From: Prevotella sp.
GTDB taxonomy: Bacteria > Bacteroidota > Bacteroidia > Bacteroidales > Bacteroidaceae
NCBI GenBank assembly: GCA_024695815.1
Contig: JAILHK010000048.1
Location: 1-64,000, forward strand
Direction: 5' to 3'
Length of the DNA stretch: 64,000 nt
The notes under the pieces: model-generated
What the model was told of the DNA's origin: nothing
Database searches by the model: none
Seen by the model: only the letters and a program-made list of their open reading frames with translations
Shown here: piece by piece, positions 32,234-40,318 of the stretch
Layout: each line of letters starts with the position of its first letter
How positions within the stretch are numbered: position 1 is the stretch's first letter
Position numbers and translations under genes: made by a program

Positions 32234-34291
32234 ATGATAAACAAACAACTACTAGAACCAGAGAGCATCGTAGTGATTGGTGGATCTAACAATGTGCATA
32301 AACCCGGTGGCGCCGTGGTGCGAAATTTATTGAACGGAGGATACGAGGGGACACTGCGCATTGTGAACCCAAAAGAGGACGAGGTGCAAGGCATCAAGGC
32401 CTTTCATGACCCGAAAGAGTTGCCGCCCACGGATTTGGCTATTCTAGTGGTGGCTGCCAGGTTCTGTCCTGACTATGTAGAACTGCTGGCCAGCGAGAAA
32501 CAAGTGCGTGCTTTTATCATTATCTCGGCGGGGTTCAGTGAAGAGACGCAAGAGGGCGCACAGCTGGAGCAGCGCATCTTGGACACTTGCGAGCAGTACG
32601 GTTGTGCACTGATAGGTCCTAACTGTATCGGATTACTCACACGTTGGCACCACTCGGTATTTACCAAGCCTATTCCGCATCTGAACCCTAGGGGGGTGGA
32701 CTTCATTTCGGGGTCGGGAGCTACGGCGGTGTTTATCCTGGAGAGTGCTGTCAGCAAAGGACTGCAGTTCAATAGTGTGTGGTCAATAGGTAACGGCAAG
32801 CAGATTGGTATCGAGAGTGTGTTGGAATATATGGACGAGCACTTCGATGCCGAAAACGACTCTCACGTAAAGCTACTTTATATCGAGAATATTGCCGATC
32901 CAGATAAGTTGCTCTATCATGCTACGTCGTTGATCAAGAAAGGCTGCCGGATTGCTGCCATCAAGGCCGGTTCTTCTACGGCCGGAAGCAGGGCGGCAAG
33001 CAGTCATACGGGCGCCATTGCTTCTAGCGACTCGGCTGTTGAGGCGCTGTTTCGCAAGGCCGGCATCGTGCGTTGCTTCTCGCGCGAGGAACTGACCACC
33101 GTGGGATGTATCTTTACGTTGCCTCGCTTCATGGGCAATAACTTCGCCATCGTGACGCATGCCGGAGGTCCTGGTGTGATGCTGACCGATGCACTGGCAA
33201 AAGGTGGTATGAACGTGCCTCCCTTGAATGGCGCGATGGCCGAAGAGCTGAAGTCGAAGCTTTTGCCTGGCAGCAGTGTGTCTAACCCCATCGACATTCT
33301 GGCCACTGGTACGGCAGAACATCTGGGCATTGCTATTGACTATTGCGAAAAGATGGACGATATTGATGCTATCATGGTGATCTTTGGTACACCAGGACTG
33401 GTGAAGATTTTTGAGGTTTATGATGTGCTACATAAGAAAATACTGGAATGCAAGAAACCAATCTTCCCCATTCTTCCTAGTCTGAGTACGGCTGGTCCTG
33501 AGGTGCAGGAGTTCCTGAAACGTGGTCATGTGAACTTCTGCGATGAGGTGACGCTGGCTACAGCGCTGACGCAGGTCATGAAGACACCAGCACCGGCGGA
33601 ACAGAATGTGGTGGTGAACGGCGTCGATGTGCCTCAGATACGTAAGATTATTGATGGTATTACCGATAACGGCTATATCACACCCAGCCTGGTCCACGAC
33701 CTCCTTACGGCTGCAGGCATCCCTACAGTGCCCGAGTTTATGAGTGCCGATAAGGATGAGGTGATTGCTTTTGCTGAAAGGTGTGGCTATCCTGTAGTGG
33801 TTAAGGTCGTAGGTCCTGTTCACAAGAGTGATGTGGGTGGTGTGACACTCAACATCCGTTCGAAAGAGGTGTTGGTAGCAGAATTCGAACGGATGATGCA
33901 GATTCCTGGTGCTACGGCGGTGATGGTTCAGAAGATGATCAAGGGTCGCGAACTGTTTATTGGCGCCAAATACGAACCGCGCTTCGGACATGTGGTGCTC
34001 TGCGGATTGGGGGGTATCTTTGTGGAGGTATTGAAGGATGTATCGTCGGGATTGGCACCACTATCCTACGCGGAGGCTTATTCCATGATTCACTCGCTGC
34101 GTGCCTATAAGATATTAAAAGGAACGCGAGGACAAAAGGGCATCAACGAACGGAAGTATGCCGAGATTATCGTCCGACTGAGTACCTTGCTTCGTTTTGC
34201 AACGGAAATTAAAGAAATGGATATCAACCCGCTGCTGGCTGACGATACAGACGTAATAGCAGTCGATGCCCGCATCCTGGTAGAGAAATAG
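32234..34291 (+). CDS. ADP-forming acyl-CoA synthetase (acetate/arylacetate-CoA ligase, fused alpha-beta)
   Basis: The 685-residue protein begins MINKQLLEPESIVVIGGSNN with a CoA-binding Rossmann domain (LIGPNCIGLL), a succinyl-CoA-synthetase-like domain with the phospho-His loop SSHTGAIASSDSAVEALF, and a C-terminal ATP-grasp domain (YPVVVKVVGPVHKSDVGGV; GRELFIGAKYEPRFG). Such enzymes turn acyl-CoA, ADP and phosphate into acid, CoA and ATP. With IorAB and an aminotransferase nearby, the likely substrates are arylacetyl-CoAs from aromatic amino acid breakdown (inference). Confidence 0.9.
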   Translation: MINKQLLEPESIVVIGGSNNVHKPGGAVVRNLLNGGYEGTLRIVNPKEDEVQGIKAFHDPKELPPTDLAILVVAARFCPDYVELLASEKQVRAFIIISAGFSEETQEGAQLEQRILDTCEQYGCALIGPNCIGLLTRWHHSVFTKPIPHLNPRGVDFISGSGATAVFILESAVSKGLQFNSVWSIGNGKQIGIESVLEYMDEHFDAENDSHVKLLYIENIADPDKLLYHATSLIKKGCRIAAIKAGSSTAGSRAASSHTGAIASSDSAVEALFRKAGIVRCFSREELTTVGCIFTLPRFMGNNFAIVTHAGGPGVMLTDALAKGGMNVPPLNGAMAEELKSKLLPGSSVSNPIDILATGTAEHLGIAIDYCEKMDDIDAIMVIFGTPGLVKIFEVYDVLHKKILECKKPIFPILPSLSTAGPEVQEFLKRGHVNFCDEVTLATALTQVMKTPAPAEQNVVVNGVDVPQIRKIIDGITDNGYITPSLVHDLLTAAGIPTVPEFMSADKDEVIAFAERCGYPVVVKVVGPVHKSDVGGVTLNIRSKEVLVAEFERMMQIPGATAVMVQKMIKGRELFIGAKYEPRFGHVVLCGLGGIFVEVLKDVSSGLAPLSYAEAYSMIHSLRAYKILKGTRGQKGINERKYAEIIVRLSTLLRFATEIKEMDINPLLADDTDVIAVDARILVEK

Positions 34292-34310
34292 GAAAGGTTT
34301 CAAAATAAAA

Positions 34311-34347
34311 AAAGATAGCTGTCATTCGCAAGATGATAGCTATCTTT
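34311..34347. terminator. Shared terminator of the convergent synthetase and aminotransferase genes
   Basis: AAAGATAGCTGTCAT (34311-34325) pairs with ATGATAGCTATCTTT (34333-34347): 15 bp with one G-U, loop of 7. A run of A precedes and a T-rich stretch follows, so it works in both directions. Confidence 0.8.
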
Positions 34348-34369
34348 CTTATTATTATAAATAATGACT

Positions 34370-35689
34370 TTATTCTGGGTTGTTTTCTGCAAAGATCTTC
34401 ATACGTTCGTCTAACTGTGCATACTGATGATCTTCTATGAACGAAGTGCATACTCGCAGTCCTTCCTGATGCGATCCGGTGGTGACAAGGCAGATGGCCG
34501 ACACACCATAGTACATCAGCTCGCGGGCCAGTTGACCGCTGGTCATGCCTTTGTAGCCTATGGTGAAGTAGAAACCATCGGCCACAGGACGGTCTAGGTC
34601 ACAGTCGTAAACCACATGGAACCCGTGGCGCAGGAAAATCTCTTTCAGTTTATGGGCACGCTCGCCATAGACCTTTACTTCGTCGCGGAAGTGATACTCG
34701 CCATCGCAGGCGGCACGGAACATCTCGGCCAGTGCATACTGGGCCGAATGGCTGGTGCCACTACTCAGCGCGTAAAGCATACGGGTGGAGAATACCAAAC
34801 CAAAGGGCAGTCCTTCGTAGCGGGCTGCCAGGTCGGGGAAGTGACGATGGAACAGCTGGTCGCTGATGCAAACCACACCGATGCGTTCACCAGCATAGCT
34901 GAACGCCTTGGAACCACTGATGAGCAACATGTAGTTGTCGGTGTAGCGAGCCACGGTGGGCTGGTAAGGTGGCTCGAAAGGTACGCTCAGGTCTTCGCGG
35001 AAATCCATGGCGAAGTAAGCCAGGTCTTCCATCACGATGGCGTCATACTTGGTGGCCAGCGTGCCAATGGTCTGCAACTCGCTCTCTGTCAAACAGACCC
35101 ATGAGGGGTTGTTGGGGTTGGAATAGACAATGGCACAGATGTTACCCTTGCTGAGATAGCTCTCGAGCTTAGCTTGCAACTTATCGCCGCGGAAGTCATA
35201 GACGTCGAACGTCTCGTACTTCACGCCCTGTACCTGCAGCTGCATCTTTTGAACAGGGAAGCCAGGGTCGATAAACAGCACGGTGTCTTTCTGCTTGTTG
35301 GCCTGCGAACAGGTGAGAAACGAGGCAAAGGTGCCCTGCATAGAGCCACATACTGGTACGCATCCCTCAGCCGCAATGTCAACACCGATGAAGGCTTTTA
35401 CAAAGCGCGAGGCTTGCTTTTTCAGTTCGGGATAGCCCTGTATGTCTGGATAAGAGTGGGCAATGCCGTTTTGAAGGGCCTTGATTTGAGCCTCGACACC
35501 TACCTTGGCGGCGGGCAGACCGGGGATACCCATCTCCATTTTGATATACTCTACGCCGCTCTCTTTCTCGGCGGTGGCTGCCACCTGCTTCACTTCGCGG
35601 ATGGTAGCTTTAGCAAAGTCCTGAATGCCCATCTTGGCAATCAGTGCATCTACAATTTCTTTTTTTATTGGTGTTGGTTTCATAATCAT
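34370..35689 (-). CDS. Class I/II PLP aminotransferase
   Basis: A 439-residue fold-type I aminotransferase: MEMGIPGLPAA, YPDIQGYPELKKQASRF, CGSMQGTFASF, VYSNPNNPSWVCLTE, VMEDLAYFAMDF, the PLP lysine in LLISGSKAFSYAGERIG and the C-terminal Arg of HQEGLRVCTSF. Its ATG overlaps the stop of the kinase-like gene (ATGA). As the last gene of the iorA-iorB operon it probably interconverts aromatic amino acids and their 2-oxo acids, the step before IorAB (inference). Confidence 0.88.
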   Translation of the reverse strand: MIMKPTPIKKEIVDALIAKMGIQDFAKATIREVKQVAATAEKESGVEYIKMEMGIPGLPAAKVGVEAQIKALQNGIAHSYPDIQGYPELKKQASRFVKAFIGVDIAAEGCVPVCGSMQGTFASFLTCSQANKQKDTVLFIDPGFPVQKMQLQVQGVKYETFDVYDFRGDKLQAKLESYLSKGNICAIVYSNPNNPSWVCLTESELQTIGTLATKYDAIVMEDLAYFAMDFREDLSVPFEPPYQPTVARYTDNYMLLISGSKAFSYAGERIGVVCISDQLFHRHFPDLAARYEGLPFGLVFSTRMLYALSSGTSHSAQYALAEMFRAACDGEYHFRDEVKVYGERAHKLKEIFLRHGFHVVYDCDLDRPVADGFYFTIGYKGMTSGQLARELMYYGVSAICLVTTGSHQEGLRVCTSFIEDHQYAQLDERMKIFAENNPE

Positions 35690-37182
35690 GCAAACAGGTC
35701 GAGCACAAAGCGCGTGCCTTTAGTGAACTGTGGGTCAATCTCTAAATCGCCCTTCATCTTCAGTGCCATCTGCTTGCAGATTGGCAGCCCTAGACCGTCG
35801 CCATTGGTCAGGTCGCGGACTTCGCGGAAAGGCTTAAAGAGCTCGTCGCGCTGCTCTTCGGGGATGCTCTCGCCCGTGTTAGATACCAGGAACTGGAACT
35901 TATGCACGCTGCGCTTTTTGAATTCAAGGGTGATATGTCCGCCCTCTGGCGTATGGTCAGCGGCATTGCTCAGCAGGTGGAAGATGATGTGTGAGACGTA
36001 AGGACGGTTGATGTTGGCGCACATCTTGGGCACGTTGACCGTCAACTCCACATCTTTTCGCACCTTGTTGCGAATCTCGTCCATCAGGGCTTCGCAGTAT
36101 TGGGGCAGCGAGGTCTCCTCCAGTTCTACGTTCTCTTCCATCGAGTTTTCAATGTCAGAGAGTGTCTGTATGTGGCTTGAGAACTCGAGCAGCGCCTTAA
36201 TCTCAGGTTGTTGACCGTCTATCTTGCGCAGGGTGGGCTCCAGCTGGGCAGAGATATTGCTGATGAACTTGGCCTTCAGGGCATTATTCTCGTTGGCTAG
36301 CTTGATGGTCTTCTTCTGCTTGCGTGTAAGCAGAATGAAGCGCATCAGGGTGATGCCGCCAATGGCTAGTGCGATAACCAGAGCGATAACGACCACGATG
36401 AGGGCAATGATGAAACCCATGCGCACAGACAGCGAGCTGTCTTTGTCGGCAATAGATGCCTCGTTGTCGGCAATCTGTTGCTTCAGAGAGTCAATCTCTT
36501 CGGCCGTTTTCAGTGCACTGACAGAGTCTTTCCACACCATATAGCTGCGATAAGATTCAGCCACCAGGTTGGCACTATTGCTGCGACGACCGTTGGCAAT
36601 CAGCATTTTGTAGGCCTCGTCCACCTTGTCGTACTCCTTCTGGGCAGTCAGCTTCTTAGACATCTGCGTGAACATGGCATCGCCAAGGTCGTTCTGTCCG
36701 AAGGTGTAATAATAGATGGTCTTGTTGTAGAGCAGGTCGTTCTTCAAACTCTCGTCGTTAGCACGTGCAGCATAAACCTCCATGTTCTTAATCTGATCCA
36801 TGGCATTGACGCTGCGACGCATTCTGACATACATCTGCATGCGTTCTTTCGAGGTGAGGTAGCGCATGCCTGCCTTGGCCTGTTCGTTGGCGCTGGCATT
36901 ACTGATGGTGGCATCGATGTCGCGCAACAGCTCGAAGGCTTCCTTGAAGGCATTGTCTTTGTAGTACAGCGATGTAGCTTTGACACCACACTCGACACCT
37001 GACTTCAGTTGACCTTTGCTGACGTAATCGCGAAAAGCCTTGATGTAGGATGAGCGCGCTGCAGTAACGTTGGTGCCTTCTTCTGCGAGGGCACGCTGGT
37101 GGTATTCGCTCTTGTCCTGTGCAATGGCTAGCATGCAACAGGCGAGTAATGCCATTGTGAATACATAGAATCTTTTCAACAT
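35686..37182 (-). CDS. Membrane histidine-kinase-like protein lacking the phospho-acceptor His
   Basis: The 498-residue product has a signal peptide (1-21), a periplasmic TPR-like helical region (25-250), one membrane segment (about 256-285) and a cytoplasmic kinase module. The H box reads FISNISAQLEPTL, with Ala312-Gln313 where sensor kinases have His-Glu. The N box (HLLSNAADHTPEGG), F region (ELFKPF) and G2 box (GDGLGLPICKQMA) look intact, whereas G1 reads NTGES rather than DTGxG. It may bind ATP without autophosphorylating, or act as a phosphatase or scaffold. It sits inside the iorA-iorB-aminotransferase operon, 24 bases after iorB. Confidence 0.82.
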   Translation of the reverse strand: MLKRFYVFTMALLACCMLAIAQDKSEYHQRALAEEGTNVTAARSSYIKAFRDYVSKGQLKSGVECGVKATSLYYKDNAFKEAFELLRDIDATISNASANEQAKAGMRYLTSKERMQMYVRMRRSVNAMDQIKNMEVYAARANDESLKNDLLYNKTIYYYTFGQNDLGDAMFTQMSKKLTAQKEYDKVDEAYKMLIANGRRSNSANLVAESYRSYMVWKDSVSALKTAEEIDSLKQQIADNEASIADKDSSLSVRMGFIIALIVVVIALVIALAIGGITLMRFILLTRKQKKTIKLANENNALKAKFISNISAQLEPTLRKIDGQQPEIKALLEFSSHIQTLSDIENSMEENVELEETSLPQYCEALMDEIRNKVRKDVELTVNVPKMCANINRPYVSHIIFHLLSNAADHTPEGGHITLEFKKRSVHKFQFLVSNTGESIPEEQRDELFKPFREVRDLTNGDGLGLPICKQMALKMKGDLEIDPQFTKGTRFVLDLFA

Positions 37183-37206
37183 GTTATTAGTTTTTTGTTT
37201 TTATTG

Positions 37207-37779
37207 CTATTTCTGAGCTTCGCGTCCCAGTGTCAATGCCTTGATGTTGGCTTCGACGATGGCTTCGCCCTTACGGCCAAAGACACGGCGAATGGCATCT
37301 TCTAGTTTCTCGTACTCAATGCCGAGTGCCTTCTGTGCTGCACCCAGCAGGATAACGTTGGCCGAACGAGGCACGCCGTTGTCCTTGGCCATCTGTTCGA
37401 TGTTGAGGCTGATGACGTGGGGCAATTTTGCCAGGTCGCCTTCGATGACGGCCATATCGGGATAGTTGGGGATGTTGACAAAAGGAGTAGCAGAGGTGAT
37501 GACCCATCCGTCCTTTTTCAGATAAGGCAGATAGCGCAGTGCTTCCATGGGTTCCATCGATATGATAACGTCGGCGCTGCCTTTGGCTATCAAGTCGCTA
37601 TAGATAGGCTCGCTAGAGATGCGCAGGTTAGACTGTACATCGCCGCCGCGCTGGCTCATGCCGTGTACCTCGGCTTGTTTGATATAGAGATTCTCGTTCA
37701 TGGCGGCTTCGCCAATGATGGTGGCGATAGAGAGGATGCCTTGTCCGCCTACGCCGCAAAGGATGATATCTGTTTTCAT
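37207..37779 (-). CDS. iorB: Indolepyruvate:ferredoxin oxidoreductase, beta subunit
   Basis: A 190-residue gamma-type 2-oxoacid oxidoreductase subunit: MKTDIILCGVGGQGILSIAT, KQAEVHGMSQRGGDVQSNLRI and DVIISMEPMEALRYL. The ATG at 37777-37779 gives this family start and overlaps the iorA stop by 4 bases (ATGA). With IorA it oxidises aryl pyruvates to arylacetyl-CoA and reduces ferredoxin. Confidence 0.93.
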   Translation of the reverse strand: MKTDIILCGVGGQGILSIATIIGEAAMNENLYIKQAEVHGMSQRGGDVQSNLRISSEPIYSDLIAKGSADVIISMEPMEALRYLPYLKKDGWVITSATPFVNIPNYPDMAVIEGDLAKLPHVISLNIEQMAKDNGVPRSANVILLGAAQKALGIEYEKLEDAIRRVFGRKGEAIVEANIKALTLGREAQK

Positions 37780-39380
37780 TTCTGTGCTTTCTTTTGTTTC
37801 AAGTGACGTTGTAGTGTTTGCATGCATTCGCGACGGGGAATGATGACACTTGTTCCCTTATAGTTGATTTCGTCGCGGATGATCTGTGTAATCTCTGGCA
37901 TGTTCTTGGGCAGGGGCACAACCACCTTCAGGTGTTCGTCGGAGAGACCAAGTCCGCGGCAGATAGCCTCGAACTTATTGGTGCCGGCAGAGTCTTGTCC
38001 GCCAGTCATACCAGTGGTCAGATTGTCTGAGATGATAACGGTGATGTTGGCGTTCTCGTTGATGGCGTCCAACAGTCCCGTCATACCACTGTGTGTGAAG
38101 GTTGAGTCGCCGATGATGGCTACGGCAGGCCACTGACCTGCGTCGGCAGCGCCTTTAGCCATGGTGATAGAAGCACCCATATCTACACACGAATGGATGG
38201 CACGGAAGGGGGGCAGGAAGCCCAGCGTGTAGCAGCCAATGTCGCCAAAGACGCGTGGATTCTCGTATTCCTTCAGTACTTCGTTGAGTGCGGCATAGAC
38301 ATCGCGATGACCGCAACCCTGACAGAGTGCGGGTGGACGTGGGGCTACGTCGGCACATGGATCGAAGCATTCGCCAATCTCCATGCCCAGAGCCTTCTTG
38401 ACAATGTCGGGCGTCAGCTCGCCAGTGCGTGGCAAGGTGCCGTCCAACTTACCGTGAACGTTCTTCATATCGGCCACGCCACGCACGATGTCCTCGATGA
38501 ATGGCTGACCTTCCTCTACAATCAGCACCTCTTTACACTCGTCCATCAGGCGGCGCACCAGCTTCTTGGGCAGGGGGTACTGCGATATTTTCAGTATGGG
38601 GTAGGGGCTTCCGCCAGGGAAGCACTCGTTGACATAGTTGAAACCGATACCGCTGGCAACGATACCCAGCGAATGGTCTTGTCCCTCAACGTATATATTA
38701 TAAGGTGAGTTGGCTGCGTCTTCTTCAAGTGTGGCCTGCTGAGCCGTCACCACGTCGTTGCGCTTGCGTGCGTTGGCTGGCAGCAATACCCAGTTGGAGG
38801 CAATGGCATCGTAGTTCATCTCGTTTTCCTTGCGAGCTTCGCTAGCCACCTCGACCACTGCACGAGAGTGGGCCATGCGAGTGGTGACACGCATCAGCAC
38901 GGGCAATTTCTGCTGCTCGCTGTATTCAAAGGCATGTGCCATCATGTCGTAGGCCTCCTGCTGGTTAGAGGGTTCGAAGGTAGGAATCAGGGCAAATTTT
39001 CCATAGAAACGAGAATCTTGCTCGTCTTGTGAAGAGTGCATCGATGGGTCGTCGGCCACTAACACGATGACACCGCCATTGACGCCCGTCATACCGCTGT
39101 TGACAAACGGGTCGGCACAGACGTTCAGTCCTACGTGCTTCATGCATACCAGTGCTCGTTTGCCCATGAACGACATGCCCAATGCGGCCTCCATGGCTGT
39201 CTTCTCGTTGGTGCTCCAGCGACTGTGAATGCCGCGCTCTTGTGCTAATGGGTTATTCTGTATAAACTCAGTGATTTCGGTCGAGGGCGTACCTGGATAC
39301 GCATACACGCCAGAGAGACCTGCATGGATGGCTCCAAGCGCGATGGCCTCGTCGCCTAGTAAAAGTTTCTTGTTTGCCAT
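37776..39380 (-). CDS. iorA: Indolepyruvate:ferredoxin oxidoreductase, alpha subunit (no C-terminal ferredoxin domain)
   Basis: From the ATG at 39378-39380 (MANKKLLLGDEAIALGAI) the protein has 534 residues. Present are YAYPGTPSTEI and KTAMEAALG (pyrimidine-binding part), and CQGCGHRDVYAAL, GDIGCYTLG, GDSTFTHSGMTGL and ISDNLTTGMTGGQDSAG (thiamine diphosphate-binding part). It ends shortly after IPRRECMQTLQ, so the two [4Fe-4S] clusters that archaeal IorA has at its C terminus are absent; electron exit must use CQGC-region cysteines or a partner. First gene of the operon, -7 box at 39413-39420. Confidence 0.92.
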   Translation of the reverse strand: MANKKLLLGDEAIALGAIHAGLSGVYAYPGTPSTEITEFIQNNPLAQERGIHSRWSTNEKTAMEAALGMSFMGKRALVCMKHVGLNVCADPFVNSGMTGVNGGVIVLVADDPSMHSSQDEQDSRFYGKFALIPTFEPSNQQEAYDMMAHAFEYSEQQKLPVLMRVTTRMAHSRAVVEVASEARKENEMNYDAIASNWVLLPANARKRNDVVTAQQATLEEDAANSPYNIYVEGQDHSLGIVASGIGFNYVNECFPGGSPYPILKISQYPLPKKLVRRLMDECKEVLIVEEGQPFIEDIVRGVADMKNVHGKLDGTLPRTGELTPDIVKKALGMEIGECFDPCADVAPRPPALCQGCGHRDVYAALNEVLKEYENPRVFGDIGCYTLGFLPPFRAIHSCVDMGASITMAKGAADAGQWPAVAIIGDSTFTHSGMTGLLDAINENANITVIISDNLTTGMTGGQDSAGTNKFEAICRGLGLSDEHLKVVVPLPKNMPEITQIIRDEINYKGTSVIIPRRECMQTLQRHLKQKKAQK

Positions 39381-39412
39381 GATTCTTATTAAGTTGTATA
39401 ATTTAATGACTG

Positions 39413-39420
39413 CAAATATA
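39413..39420 (-). promoter_or_regulatory. -7 box of the iorA operon
   Basis: TATATTTG on the minus strand, 33 bases before the iorA ATG; it rules out the longer frame reaching 39542. Confidence 0.6.
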
Positions 39421-39494
39421 GACATTTTTTTTATAACAGCCAAGATAAAATGCTTTTTTTGCTTGAGGACGAGGAGTAATTCATATTTATTCTG

Positions 39495-39502
39495 TAACTT
39501 TG
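39495..39502 (+). promoter_or_regulatory. -7 box of the HAD hydrolase gene
   Basis: TAACTTTG on the plus strand; the start site would fall at about 39509, exactly where the short 22-bp array begins, so the array is the 5' leader. Confidence 0.65.
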
Positions 39503-39509
39503 CAACGAC

Positions 39510-39597
39510 AAAACAATTACTTTTCCGTTGGTAAAGTGCCACTTTTCCATGTTCAAAGCGGCACTATTGGCATGGAAAACGATAGCTTTAAGAAATG
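39510..39597. repeat. 22-bp phased dyad array, 4 units (array 3), forming an mRNA leader
   Basis: Units start at 39510 (AAAACAATTACTTTT), 39532 (TAAAGTGCCACTTTT), 39554 (CAAAGCGGCACTATT) and 39576 (AAAACGATAGCTTTA), each followed by 7 bases. The last unit ends with the ATG of the HAD gene. All four are of the A-start, T-end type; no CTAG-type unit is present. Confidence 0.75.
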
Positions 39598-40281
39598 AAA
39601 GGCAAAGAGATAAAAGTGGTGGCTATTGATGCCGACGATACATTGTGGGACTGTCAGGGGTATTTTGACAAGGTGGAACAACATCTGTACCATCTGATAG
39701 CGCCTTATTGTGAGGATCCTAAGCGTGAGCTTTTTAAGACAGAGTCTGGCAATATGGCTGATATGGGCTATGGTTGTAAAGCTTTCACTATCAGTATTCT
39801 GGAGACAGCCATGAGGGTGGGCGGCTCGCACCTCTCGATGGATGATTTGAATGACCTGCTCAAGGATTGTAAATCGCTGTTGCGACTGCCTGCTACGCCA
39901 TTGAAAGGGGTCGCCGAAACACTCGAGGCACTGCAGGAGCGCTCCTACAAATTGGTATGTTTCACCAAGGGCGAACTGCAGGATCAGGAAAACAAACTGA
40001 AACGCTCCGGACTGCTGAAATACTTTGACGATGTGGAAATCACGTCTGATAAGACACAACGTGAGTTCCTGGCATTGTGCGAACACCAGCACATACATCC
40101 TTCGGAATTGCTGATGATTGGCAATTCGCTGAAGAGCGACATCGCACCGGCACTGGCTATTGGTGCCTGGGGCATACACATTCCTTTTCACGTCACGTGG
40201 CAATTGGAACATTTTGACGACATAGACCACGAGCGATTGATAAAAATTGAGCATTTCAGCGAGATTCTTCGTTATATTTAG
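39595..40281 (+). CDS. HAD-superfamily phosphohydrolase
   Basis: A 228-residue HAD protein: motif I VVAIDADDTLWD (nucleophile Asp in the DxD), motif II region LVCFTKGELQDQ, motif III Lys near RSGLLKYFDDVEITSDK and motif IV LMIGNSLKSDIAPALAIGAWG. The helical cap lies after motif I, like phosphoglycolate phosphatase or YjjG relatives. Substrate is unknown. Its short leader consists of 22-bp array units. It precedes metG by 37 bases, but metG has its own -7 box. Confidence 0.88.
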   Translation: MKGKEIKVVAIDADDTLWDCQGYFDKVEQHLYHLIAPYCEDPKRELFKTESGNMADMGYGCKAFTISILETAMRVGGSHLSMDDLNDLLKDCKSLLRLPATPLKGVAETLEALQERSYKLVCFTKGELQDQENKLKRSGLLKYFDDVEITSDKTQREFLALCEHQHIHPSELLMIGNSLKSDIAPALAIGAWGIHIPFHVTWQLEHFDDIDHERLIKIEHFSEILRYI

Positions 40282-40292
40282 AGAATAATTCG

Positions 40293-40300
40293 TAACTTTG
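40293..40300 (+). promoter_or_regulatory. -7 box of metG
   Basis: TAACTTTG, 19-25 bases before the two candidate metG start codons. Confidence 0.65.
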
Positions 40301-40318
40301 CAGCCAGAAAAATAAATA

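Noticed and set aside
39381..39542. N-terminal extension of IorA
   Set aside because: The -7 box at 39413 lies inside it and the family start is MANKKLLLGD.
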